From an uncultured Alistipes sp. (GTDB lineage Bacteria > Bacteroidota > Bacteroidia > Bacteroidales > Rikenellaceae), in NCBI GenBank assembly GCA_937899895.1, contig CALBQR010000004.1:1-20012 (forward strand): 20,012 nt of DNA, read 5' to 3'. Below, one piece after another: positions 13,673 through 20,012 of the stretch (positions within the stretch are counted from its first letter, which is position 1; each line of letters starts with the position of its first letter). The notes beneath the pieces were generated by a model. It saw nothing but the letters and a program-made list of their open reading frames with translations, was not told the DNA's origin and did no database searches. Made by a program: the position numbers and the translations under genes.

Positions 13673-14662
13673 ATGAAGATTCTGAATTTTTTAGCAGCGT
13701 CGCTTATCGTTGCGACCGCTTGCACGTCGTGTGGCGATAACGCTCCGAAGACCGAGGAGAGCACTTTGCCGAAGGTCTATATGACCACCGACATCTCGCC
13801 CGAAGGTTTGGTGAAGGTTTATGAGGCTCTGGGTCGTGAGGCTACGGGTCGCGTGGCTGTGAAGATCAGCACCGGCGAGCCTGGTGGCAAAAACTACCTC
13901 AAACCCGAACTGATTGGCGATTTGGTAAAGAAAGTTAATGGTACGATCGTAGAGTGCAACACCGCCTATGCAGGCCCGCGTTTCACTACCGAGGCGCATA
14001 TGCAGGTGGCAAAGGATCACGGTTTCTGCGACATCGCCGAGGTTGATATTATGGACGCCGAGGGTGAGATTCAGCTGCCCGTGAAGGATACTTCGCGTAT
14101 GAAGTACAACATCGTTGGCTCGCACCTGGCCAACTACGACTTTATGATCAACCTCGCACACTTCAAGGGCCACACTATGGGCGGCTTTGGTGGCGTGTTG
14201 AAGAACCAGTCGATTGGCGTGGCTTCGACCGTTGGTAAGGTCTATATCCACTCGGCGGGCCGCACCACCGATATCGAGAAGTTCTGGGACTATACCGACG
14301 ATCAGATCGGTTTCTTGGAGTCGATGGCCGTTGCAGCAGAGTCGGTACACGCCTACTTTGGTGAGGGTGAGCGTATCCTCTATATCAACGTGATGAACAA
14401 TATGTCGGTTGATTGCGATTGCAGCTCGCACCCTGCTGATCCCGTTGTTAAGGATATGGGTATCGTTGCATCGCTCGACCCCGTTGCGTTGGATCAGGCT
14501 TGCGTTGATATGGTTATGAATATGACTCCCGAAGAGGGTAACGACAACGGTCCGCTGGTGGAGCGCATCACAACCCGCCACGGCACCCACATCATCGACC
14601 ACGCCGAGAAGATTGGTCTGGGCTCGAAGCAGTACGAACTGATCTCGATTGACGAGGAGTAG
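13673..14662 (+). CDS. DUF362 domain lipoprotein
   Basis: The 329-aa protein has a hydrophobic leader with cysteines at 17 and 20; Cys17 (ATAC) is the better lipidation candidate. The remainder fits the DUF362 family: VAVKISTGEPGGKNYLKP near 61-78, the long conserved HFKGHTMGGFGGVLKNQSIG (163-182), and CDCSSHPADPVVKDMGIVASLDPVALDQAC near 248-277. DUF362 proteins often accompany ferredoxin-type clusters, and the CDC...C set here could bind metal, but no biochemical role is established that I can assign. No 4Fe-4S ferredoxin domain (CxxCxxC) is fused. It is transcribed alone, divergent from the repressor operon, and ends at a strong terminator. Confidence 0.88.
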   Translation: MKILNFLAASLIVATACTSCGDNAPKTEESTLPKVYMTTDISPEGLVKVYEALGREATGRVAVKISTGEPGGKNYLKPELIGDLVKKVNGTIVECNTAYAGPRFTTEAHMQVAKDHGFCDIAEVDIMDAEGEIQLPVKDTSRMKYNIVGSHLANYDFMINLAHFKGHTMGGFGGVLKNQSIGVASTVGKVYIHSAGRTTDIEKFWDYTDDQIGFLESMAVAAESVHAYFGEGERILYINVMNNMSVDCDCSSHPADPVVKDMGIVASLDPVALDQACVDMVMNMTPEEGNDNGPLVERITTRHGTHIIDHAEKIGLGSKQYELISIDEE

Positions 14663-14680
14663 AGTATAGATGTGATAAGA

Positions 14681-14718
14681 AAATAGGCCGCACCATTAAG
14701 TTGGTGCGGCCTATTTTT
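14681..14718. terminator. intrinsic terminator between DUF362 gene and lon, bidirectional
   Basis: A 15-bp perfect stem (14681-14695 with 14702-14716; arm AAATAGGCCGCACCA) has a 6-base loop and a T-run at 14714-14718. It stands between convergent genes, 18 bases after the DUF362 stop and 19 bases from the lon stop, and the reverse strand also ends in T-rich sequence. Confidence 0.9.
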
Positions 14719-14737
14719 GCTTTGTGCAGTTGCACTC

Positions 14738-17161
14738 TTACTTTTCCAACGCCAGAGTCAGCACCTCGTCGTTGGTACGAACGTAGTGGAAGGTCAGACC
14801 GTCGATATACTCGGCCTTGATCTCGGCAACGTCTTTGCGGTTGTCCTCGCAGAGAATCAGGGTGTTAATGCCTGCACGTTTAGCGGCGAGAATCTTCTCC
14901 TTAATACCGCCTACGGGCATTACGCGACCGCGCAACGTAGTCTCGCCCGTCATTGCGATACGCTCGCATACCTTGCGGCCCGTGTAGGTCGAAACGATCG
15001 AGGTAACCATCGTGATACCTGCGCTCGGACCATCCTTCGGAATTGCACCTTCGGGAACGTGAATGTTGAGGTCGAATTTCTCGAACTTCTCGCGGTCGAT
15101 ACCCAACTCCTCGAAGTGAGCCATCACCCACTCGTGAGCAATCGTAGCCGACTCCTTCATCACGTCGCCCAGGTTACCCGTAAGGTTGAGCTTGCCTTTG
15201 CCGGGGGTGAGGATCGACTCGACATAGAGGATGTCGCCACCGACCTCGGTCCAAGCCAAACCCGTAACAATGCCGACCATACCCTCGATCTCGTACTGGT
15301 CCTGACGGAAATTGGGCATACCGAGAATCTTCTCAACATCGGCAGCCGAAATCTCCGCCTCGAACTGCTCGCCGAAACCGATCTGCTTGGCACGGTAGCG
15401 GGCAATCTTTGCGATATGCTTGTCGAGCGAGCGCACACCCATCTCGCGCGTATATTCCGAGATAATCTTCTCGATCACTGCCGCCGAGAATACCATATCC
15501 TCGCGCTTCAAACCGTGTGCCTCGCACTCCTTCGGAACGAGGTGGTTCAGAGCGATTTGCACCTTATCTTCGAGCAGATAACCTGCAATGTTGATCATCT
15601 CCATACGGTCGCGCAGGGCGGGTGCAATCTTCTGCACGTTATTGGCCGTTGCGATGAACATCACCTTCGACAGGTCGTACTCCGTATCGAGATAGTTGTC
15701 GTGGAACGTGGTGTTCTGTTCGGGATCGAGCACCTCCAACAGCGCACTCGACGGGTCGCCGTGGTTGCTTACGGTTACCTTATCCACCTCGTCGAGAATG
15801 ATGACGGGGTTCGACGAACCGCAACGCTTGATAGTCTGGATGATACGACCCGGCATTGCGCCAATATATGTGCGGCGGTGGCCACGAATCTCCGCCTCAT
15901 CGTGCAGACCGCCGAGCGAAATTCTTCCGAACTTACGCTGCAAAGCCGTTGCAACCGACTTGCCGAGTGAGGTTTTGCCAACACCCGGAGGGCCATACAG
16001 ACAGATGATCGGCGATTTCAAATCGCCCTTCAACTTGATGACGGCCAGGTGCTCCAAAATGCGATCCTTAACCTCCTCCAAACCGTAGTGGTCGTCGTCG
16101 AGCTGCTTGCGTGCGCACTCCAAATCGAGGTTGTCCTCGGTCATCTCATTCCACGGCAGTTCGAGCATCAGTTGCAAGTAGGTCATCTGCACCGAATACT
16201 CCGCAACAGCGGGATTCAGTCGCTCCAACTTCGAGAGCTCCTTCTCAAACAACTCGCCAGCCTCCTTGTTCCAATTTTTCTTCGAGGCCTGCTCGCGCAT
16301 CTGTGCGATCTCGGCATCCTCGCCTTCGCCCAACTCGTCCTGAATCGTGCGCATCTGCTGTTGCAGGTAGTAGTCGCGCTGCTGGCGATCCATATCGCGC
16401 TTGACCTTCGACTGAATCTCGTTTTTCAGTTCGATCATCTGCTGCTCGCGGATCAAAATCTCCAATAGGCGGCGTGCGCGTGCCAGCAGACCTGGCGCTT
16501 CGAGCAGGTGCTGACGATCGGCATCGCTCATCTCGATATTCGAGCAGATGAAGTTGATGATGCCTCGGCTCGAATCGATATTTTTGATTGCAAATGCCGC
16601 CTCTTTGGGCATTATGGGCGAGATGTCGATAATGTGCAGAGCCACGTCGCGGATGGACTCCACCAACGCATTGAATTCGACATTCGAGTCGTCGGGCGAC
16701 GAGTCGCGGATAGGTGTTACCGTAGCACGGAAGTAGGGGTCAGTCTGTTGATACTCACCCACTTCTATCTTTTCCAAGCCGTTCAGAATAACGGTCAGCG
16801 TCTGATTGGGCATTTCGAGGATTTTGAGGATTCGCGCAGCCGTGCCAACCTTGTACATATCGTTCGGCGTGGGGTCCTCGACCTCGGTTTCGCGTTGCAA
16901 TACTGCGCCGAGCATACCGCCCGCAGCATTTACCTCGCGCACCAGTTTCAGGCTCTTTTCGCGGCCGACCGTAATCGGAGTGATTGCGCCGGGGAAAAGT
17001 ACCGAACTGCGCAAAGTTAGGATGGGCAACACGTCGGGAACCGAACTCTGCTCGGTCGGCGTGTCGTCGCCCGTGATGATCGGAATGACCTGTGCCTGAC
17101 CGTCCGAAAGGTTGATGCCTGCCAGATCCTCTAACTCTATGCTATTTCTTTTCTTACTCAT
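14738..17161 (-). CDS. lon: ATP-dependent protease Lon
   Basis: A cytoplasmic hexameric AAA+ serine protease that degrades misfolded and regulatory proteins. In the 807-aa protein, the N-terminal substrate domain (about 43-240, starting VLPILTLRSSVLFPG) is followed by a coiled-coil region and the ATPase domain with Walker A GPPGVGKT (390-397) and Walker B VIILDEVDK (453-461). The protease domain has the catalytic dyad Ser713 in PKDGPSAG and Lys754 in GGIKEK. I chose ATG 17161: the in-frame extension to 17236 begins at a TTG codon only 11 bases from the -7 box and has no family resemblance. A -7 box upstream gives a leader of about 80 bases. It is not in an operon with its neighbours. Confidence 0.97.
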   Translation of the reverse strand: MSKKRNSIELEDLAGINLSDGQAQVIPIITGDDTPTEQSSVPDVLPILTLRSSVLFPGAITPITVGREKSLKLVREVNAAGGMLGAVLQRETEVEDPTPNDMYKVGTAARILKILEMPNQTLTVILNGLEKIEVGEYQQTDPYFRATVTPIRDSSPDDSNVEFNALVESIRDVALHIIDISPIMPKEAAFAIKNIDSSRGIINFICSNIEMSDADRQHLLEAPGLLARARRLLEILIREQQMIELKNEIQSKVKRDMDRQQRDYYLQQQMRTIQDELGEGEDAEIAQMREQASKKNWNKEAGELFEKELSKLERLNPAVAEYSVQMTYLQLMLELPWNEMTEDNLDLECARKQLDDDHYGLEEVKDRILEHLAVIKLKGDLKSPIICLYGPPGVGKTSLGKSVATALQRKFGRISLGGLHDEAEIRGHRRTYIGAMPGRIIQTIKRCGSSNPVIILDEVDKVTVSNHGDPSSALLEVLDPEQNTTFHDNYLDTEYDLSKVMFIATANNVQKIAPALRDRMEMINIAGYLLEDKVQIALNHLVPKECEAHGLKREDMVFSAAVIEKIISEYTREMGVRSLDKHIAKIARYRAKQIGFGEQFEAEISAADVEKILGMPNFRQDQYEIEGMVGIVTGLAWTEVGGDILYVESILTPGKGKLNLTGNLGDVMKESATIAHEWVMAHFEELGIDREKFEKFDLNIHVPEGAIPKDGPSAGITMVTSIVSTYTGRKVCERIAMTGETTLRGRVMPVGGIKEKILAAKRAGINTLILCEDNRKDVAEIKAEYIDGLTFHYVRTNDEVLTLALEK

Positions 17162-17246
17162 AATCAGTGTTTTGTTATATATGCGGAGCAATCTTTGGAC
17201 CATTCTGTTGCGTTGCTCGAAAGCCAAAGCCGACAATTGCTCGCCG

Positions 17247-17254
17247 CAAAGATA
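17247..17254 (-). promoter_or_regulatory. candidate -7 box for lon
   Basis: TATCTTTG on the minus strand, 86 bases before the chosen ATG. No TTG is found 19-21 bases upstream, so the promoter may be weak or use another factor. Confidence 0.45.
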
Positions 17255-17289
17255 ACGAAAAACTGCGGTTTTTTATTTTATATTGGTAA

Positions 17290-17331
17290 AAAACGAAAAA
17301 TTGTCCGACCTTTTGTACAAAGATCGGACAA
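17290..17331 (-). terminator. intrinsic terminator of the sigma factor operon
   Basis: Perfect 8-bp arms TTGTCCGA (17301-17308) and TCGGACAA (17324-17331) are extended inward by a further imperfect pairing around TTTGTACAAA. On the minus strand this is followed by TTTTTCGTTTT (17300-17290). It lies 23 bases past the stop of the membrane protein gene and isolates this operon from lon. Confidence 0.8.
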
Positions 17332-17353
17332 ATGACGAGTGATTAGGAGATTA

Positions 17354-17935
17354 TTATTTGTCTGCAAATTCGCGCAGTTCGGCTATACCTTGCTCAATCT
17401 CTCGTAGTAGGCGATTTTGGCGACGAGTTTGGACAATTCCTATAACGAAAGCCATTCCAAAAGCCAGCGCAAGAGGTATGAGGGCATTTGCGGTGAAGGC
17501 CTGCTCGATGGCATAGACCACGCCGATTGTCGCCAAGGCAACGGGCGTGCCAAGTCGTTGATTCAGGCTATATAAACGTTTGTAGGTCAATACATCTTCC
17601 GTTAGCTGACTAACCGTGCGATCGCTATGTCCGAGGCGAGCAAGTGTGTTCAGCATATAGCTCGCCATTGCTATTCCTGCAAACGATACCGCCTCAATTA
17701 CTGCAAAACTACTCATTTGAATTAGCTCGGTGCGAGCGAAGTAGGGTAGTGCTAACGTTGCCATCAGGACCATCACCGCAAGACTGATTTGATGGGTGTG
17801 GGCAATCTGTTCGTAGTTAGTTCGGTTGCGCGAAGAGATCATTTCGTACACCAGACGGCTGGTTATTGTGTTCTGCTGTTCGAGTTGCGCACTCAATGTG
17901 TTCCAACCCGATTTCATCTGTTCGAGATCCATCAT
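17354..17935 (-). CDS. four-helix membrane protein paired with an ECF sigma factor
   Basis: I do not recognise a named family. The 193-aa protein begins with a hydrophilic, probably coiled-coil segment (MMDLEQMKSGWNTLSAQLEQ), then two hydrophobic helices at about 50-67 and 75-97, a charged cytosolic-looking stretch (98-130), two more helices at about 131-147 and 151-169, and a charged C-terminal helix. I chose ATG 17935; a TTG three codons earlier is possible. It follows the sigma factor gene after 13 bases and shares its terminator. Position suggests an anti-sigma or sensor role with the N-terminal segment contacting the sigma factor, but no zinc anti-sigma motif (HxxxCxxC) is present, so this is inference. 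Confidence 0.75.
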   Translation of the reverse strand: MMDLEQMKSGWNTLSAQLEQQNTITSRLVYEMISSRNRTNYEQIAHTHQISLAVMVLMATLALPYFARTELIQMSSFAVIEAVSFAGIAMASYMLNTLARLGHSDRTVSQLTEDVLTYKRLYSLNQRLGTPVALATIGVVYAIEQAFTANALIPLALAFGMAFVIGIVQTRRQNRLLREIEQGIAELREFADK

Positions 17936-17948
17936 TTTTTGCAATTTT

Positions 17949-18440
17949 TTATTGGTTCGACATCTTTTTCAATTTCTCTTTTGTACGATGGAGCAACACC
18001 GCCACGTTCGACTTGGAAATGCCAAGAATATCAGCTATTTCGGTATAGCTACGATCTTCCAACCAGAGCAGTATCAGCGCGCGTTCCAATTTGCCTAAAC
18101 GGTTGATCATCGCATAGAGTTCGCGCAGGTAGTAAGCTTGGTCGCCATCGGCTTCGATCTCCGACCGCAGATCGAATGGCAGTGTCGTCATTTGAGGCCT
18201 CGACGACGTGTGTCGCATATACGAAATGCAGGTGTTCATTGCCACTCGATAGATCCAAGTCGAGGGTTTGCTTTCGCCACGAAAACGGGGATAGGCGCGC
18301 CACAGATTGAGCAGACACTCTTGCGAGAGCTCTTCAATCGTGTAATCGTCCGTTGTGTAGATGTAGCAAACCTTGAAGATGATCTGACGGTGGTCGAGGA
18401 TCATCTGCGTAAACTCTTTTTCCAGCTCTTGCGTGTTCAT
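17949..18440 (-). CDS. ECF-type RNA polymerase sigma-70 factor
   Basis: The 163-aa protein has the two-domain architecture of group 4 sigma factors. Region 2 spans about 15-78, with DDYTIEELSQECLLNLWRAY for core binding and FRGESKPSTWIYRVAMNTCISYMR for -10 recognition. Region 4 spans about 103-160, with LGKLERALILLWLEDRSYTEIADILGISKSNVAVLLHRTKEKLKK as the helix-turn-helix that reads the -35. It has no extra domains. A four-helix membrane protein follows in the same operon and may control it. The target promoters cannot be told from this window; no upstream autoregulatory motif is recognised. A -7 box for the primary sigma factor lies at 18484-18491. Confidence 0.92.
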   Translation of the reverse strand: MNTQELEKEFTQMILDHRQIIFKVCYIYTTDDYTIEELSQECLLNLWRAYPRFRGESKPSTWIYRVAMNTCISYMRHTSSRPQMTTLPFDLRSEIEADGDQAYYLRELYAMINRLGKLERALILLWLEDRSYTEIADILGISKSNVAVLLHRTKEKLKKMSNQ

Positions 18441-18483
18441 TGTGTTCTCTGATCGTTTGCTACATTAGTCGCACATCGAGCAA

Positions 18484-18491
18484 CAAAATTA
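18484..18491 (-). promoter_or_regulatory. candidate -7 box for the sigma factor operon
   Basis: TAATTTTG on the minus strand fits TAnnTTTG and lies 44 bases before the ATG at 18440. No -33 TTG is seen at normal spacing. Confidence 0.4.
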
Positions 18492-18542
18492 CAATAAAGA
18501 GAGAAAAAATGTGAACTGAAATTGGCGATTTCTTTGAAATCG

Positions 18543-18618
18543 ACACACACTCGCGGGCTCGCCCTTTGGGCGACCGCCCCAGCCCGCGAGTGTGCGTAGT
18601 CGAGTGCTCCGACCGCAC
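18543..18618 (-). repeat. GC-rich composite palindromic repeat, copy B
   Basis: The main hairpin has 14-bp perfect arms (18546-18559 with 18581-18594). Inside are CGCCC-TTT-GGGCG (18560-18572) and GCGACCGCCCC (18570-18580), the complement of the motif in copy A. A second hairpin, GTGCG and GTCG pairing with CGAC and CGCAC (18592-18618), overlaps the main one by three bases and lies on its 5' side when read on the minus strand, the same relative place as in copy A. The 35-base core 18553-18587 matches copy A at 30 positions. Confidence 0.75.
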
Positions 18619-18688
18619 CAAGAGCCATATTTTGCTGCAAAATCCAAAGTTTTCTCACGCTCGCGCGCGTTTTAATAAATATATTTAC

Positions 18689-18696
18689 TACTTTTG
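18689..18696 (+). promoter_or_regulatory. candidate -7 box for valS
   Basis: TACTTTTG fits TAnnTTTG, 92 bases before the valS ATG, leaving a leader of about 85 nt. No TTG is found at the expected -33 position. Confidence 0.4.
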
Positions 18697-18787
18697 CAAG
18701 ATATTTCGCCTATGCGCTACAATGCGATCGCTTGCGCGCGGGCGTAACCCAAACCGATAATTGATTAAAAATTACAAAATAAAAGCT

Positions 18788-20012
18788 ATGAACATTGCAG
18801 ACAAGTACACGCCCCAACAGATCGAGGGCAAATGGTACGACTATTGGATTGAGCATAAACTTTTCCACTCGACGCCCGATGAGCGCGAGGCATACACCAT
18901 CGTAATTCCGCCCCCCAATGTAACAGGTATGTTGCATATGGGCCATATGCTGAACAATACGTTGCAGGACGTGCTGGTACGTCGCGCACGTATGCAGGGC
19001 AAGAATGCTTGCTGGGTGCCGGGTACCGACCACGCTTCGATTGCTACGGAGGCAAAGGTGGTTGCAAAACTCAAAGCGGAGGGCATCGACAAGGCTGACC
19101 TGACGCGCGAGGAGTTCCTGCGCCACGCTTGGGAGTGGAAGGAGAAGCACGGTGGTATCATTTTGAAGCAGCTGCGCAAGTTGGGTGCTTCGTGCGATTG
19201 GGATCGTACTTGCTTCACGATGGACGACCCGCGCACCGAGGGTGTGATCAAGGTCTTTGTCGATCTCTACAACAAGGGTAAGATCTATCGCGGTGTTCGT
19301 ATGGTCAATTGGGACCCCTCGGCACAGACCGCGCTGTCGGACGAGGAGGTGATCTACAAGGAGTCGCACGGCAAGCTCTACTACCTGCGTTATAAGGTTG
19401 AGGGTACCGATCGCTCGATCATCGTGGCTACAACCCGCCCCGAAACCATCTTGGGCGATACGGCTCTCTGCGTTAATCCCAACGACGAGCGTTACAATTG
19501 GTTGCCCGCCGATGCACGTGTGATTGTGCCTCTGGTAGGTCGTTCGATCCCCGTGATCCGCGATACGTATGTCGATATTGAGTTCGGTACGGGTGCATTG
19601 AAGGTAACGCCCGCGCACGACGTGAATGACTATATGCTCGGTGAGAAGTATGGCTTGGAGACCATCGATATCTTCAACGATAACGGTACGGTGAACGATA
19701 AGGTGGGTATGTACGTAGGTATGGACCGCTTTGTGGTTCGTGAGCAGATCGAGAAGGATCTGGCTGCGGCTGATCTGTTGGAGAAGACCGAGGCATACAC
19801 CAACAACGTAGGTTTCTCGGAGCGTACGGGTGTGCCTATCGAGCCGAAGTTGTCGATGCAGTGGTTCCTGTCGATGCAGGAGCTGGCCGAGCCCGCAACC
19901 CGCGCGGTGTTGGAGAATGAGATTAAGTTCGTGCCCGAAAAGTATAAGAATATCTATCGCCACTGGATGGAGAACATCAAGGATTGGTGTATCTCGCGTC
20001 AGTTGTGGTGGG
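18788..20012 (+). CDS. valS: valine--tRNA ligase (N-terminal part, cut by window edge)
   Basis: Charges tRNA-Val and edits threonine mistakes, in the cytoplasm. The 408 codons visible cover roughly the first half of a class I synthetase. IVIPPPNVTGMLHMGHML carries the HIGH-type signature (HMGH at 50-53), WVPGTDHASIATE follows (76-88), and the CP1 editing domain shows ATTRPETILGDTALCV (214-229) and GTGALKVTPAHD. The open frame ends at the window edge within WCISRQLWW, the second part of the Rossmann fold; the KMSKS loop would lie outside. It starts at ATG 18788, and the protein opens in the usual way, with KYTPQQIEGKWYDYW. The frame is intact throughout. The opposite strand has a long open frame that I treat as a shadow. 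Confidence 0.96.
   Translation, partial: MNIADKYTPQQIEGKWYDYWIEHKLFHSTPDEREAYTIVIPPPNVTGMLHMGHMLNNTLQDVLVRRARMQGKNACWVPGTDHASIATEAKVVAKLKAEGIDKADLTREEFLRHAWEWKEKHGGIILKQLRKLGASCDWDRTCFTMDDPRTEGVIKVFVDLYNKGKIYRGVRMVNWDPSAQTALSDEEVIYKESHGKLYYLRYKVEGTDRSIIVATTRPETILGDTALCVNPNDERYNWLPADARVIVPLVGRSIPVIRDTYVDIEFGTGALKVTPAHDVNDYMLGEKYGLETIDIFNDNGTVNDKVGMYVGMDRFVVREQIEKDLAAADLLEKTEAYTNNVGFSERTGVPIEPKLSMQWFLSMQELAEPATRAVLENEIKFVPEKYKNIYRHWMENIKDWCISRQLWW

Larger units (their letters stand above)
18441..18787. other. divergent intergenic region between sigma operon and valS
   Basis: This 347-base stretch has no gene. It contains the -7 box of the sigma gene (18484-18491, minus), the composite palindromic repeat copy B (18543-18618) and the -7 box of valS (18689-18696, plus). 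The roughly 85 bases between the valS box and its start codon include the palindrome GCGATCGC but no structure I recognise as a riboswitch or T-box. Confidence 0.6.

Noticed and set aside
14717..15970. 417-aa open frame antisense to the lon 3' half
   Set aside because: It begins in the terminator loop region and lies over the conserved protease domain; same codon-bias shadow as elsewhere.
18697..18787. T-box or riboswitch in the valS leader
   Set aside because: The leader is under 100 bases, lacks the T-box sequence and a terminator, and T-boxes are not expected in Bacteroidota.
18710..19963. 417-aa open frame antisense to valS
   Set aside because: The sense strand is an intact synthetase; the antisense frame overlaps the valS promoter region and shows no family motif.

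Overview
The window looks like the chromosome of a Bacteroidota bacterium, most likely order Bacteroidales and perhaps Alistipes-like (the genus is a guess). Three things support this: gldH sits next to a cysteine-rich PSP1/RicT-type gene; upstream regions carry the Bacteroidota -7 box TAnnTTTG, sometimes with a TTG/TTTG box 19-20 nt upstream; and start codons lack Shine-Dalgarno sequences. Most genes are core functions with roughly half G+C. Two small secreted-protein genes are visibly A+T-richer.

Layout, left to right. 1-1377 (minus): birA (biotin ligase), followed by a small secreted hypothetical, followed by a second copy of a 3' piece of birA that runs off the left edge. 1501-5017 (plus): a lipoprotein prolyl oligopeptidase and a GTG-started aspartate kinase, separated by a GC-rich palindromic repeat and closed by a strong terminator that probably works in both directions. 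5095-7978 (minus): the operon ricT-gldH-trmB, with a good promoter. 8072-11173 (minus): a small secreted hypothetical, a MATE exporter and an exported 341-aa protein of unknown function. 11174-11536: a gene-free stretch with GC-rich structured blocks. 11537-13387 (minus): a BlaI-type repressor followed by an M56 (BlaR1-like) membrane metallopeptidase whose C-terminus resembles TonB plug segments. 13673-14662 (plus): a DUF362 lipoprotein. 14738-17161 (minus): lon. 17354-18440 (minus): an ECF-type sigma factor and a four-helix membrane protein, in one operon with its own terminator. 18788-20012 (plus): valS, cut by the right edge.

Two regulatory modules stand out. In the BlaI/M56 pair, an inverted repeat lies between the -33 and -7 boxes of the blaI promoter, as expected for an autoregulated repressor released by a membrane protease. 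The sigma factor with its membrane-protein partner looks like a sigma/anti-sigma pair, although the partner has no anti-sigma domain that I recognise. The rest is housekeeping: biotinylation, lysine/threonine pathway entry, tRNA modification and charging, and proteolysis.

I see no CRISPR array, transposase, rRNA or tRNA gene. The most unusual structures are the duplicated birA 3' end around an A+T-rich gene, a composite palindromic repeat present twice in opposite orientations, and several operator-like dyads. Nothing here amounts to a clearly new defence or biosynthetic system.
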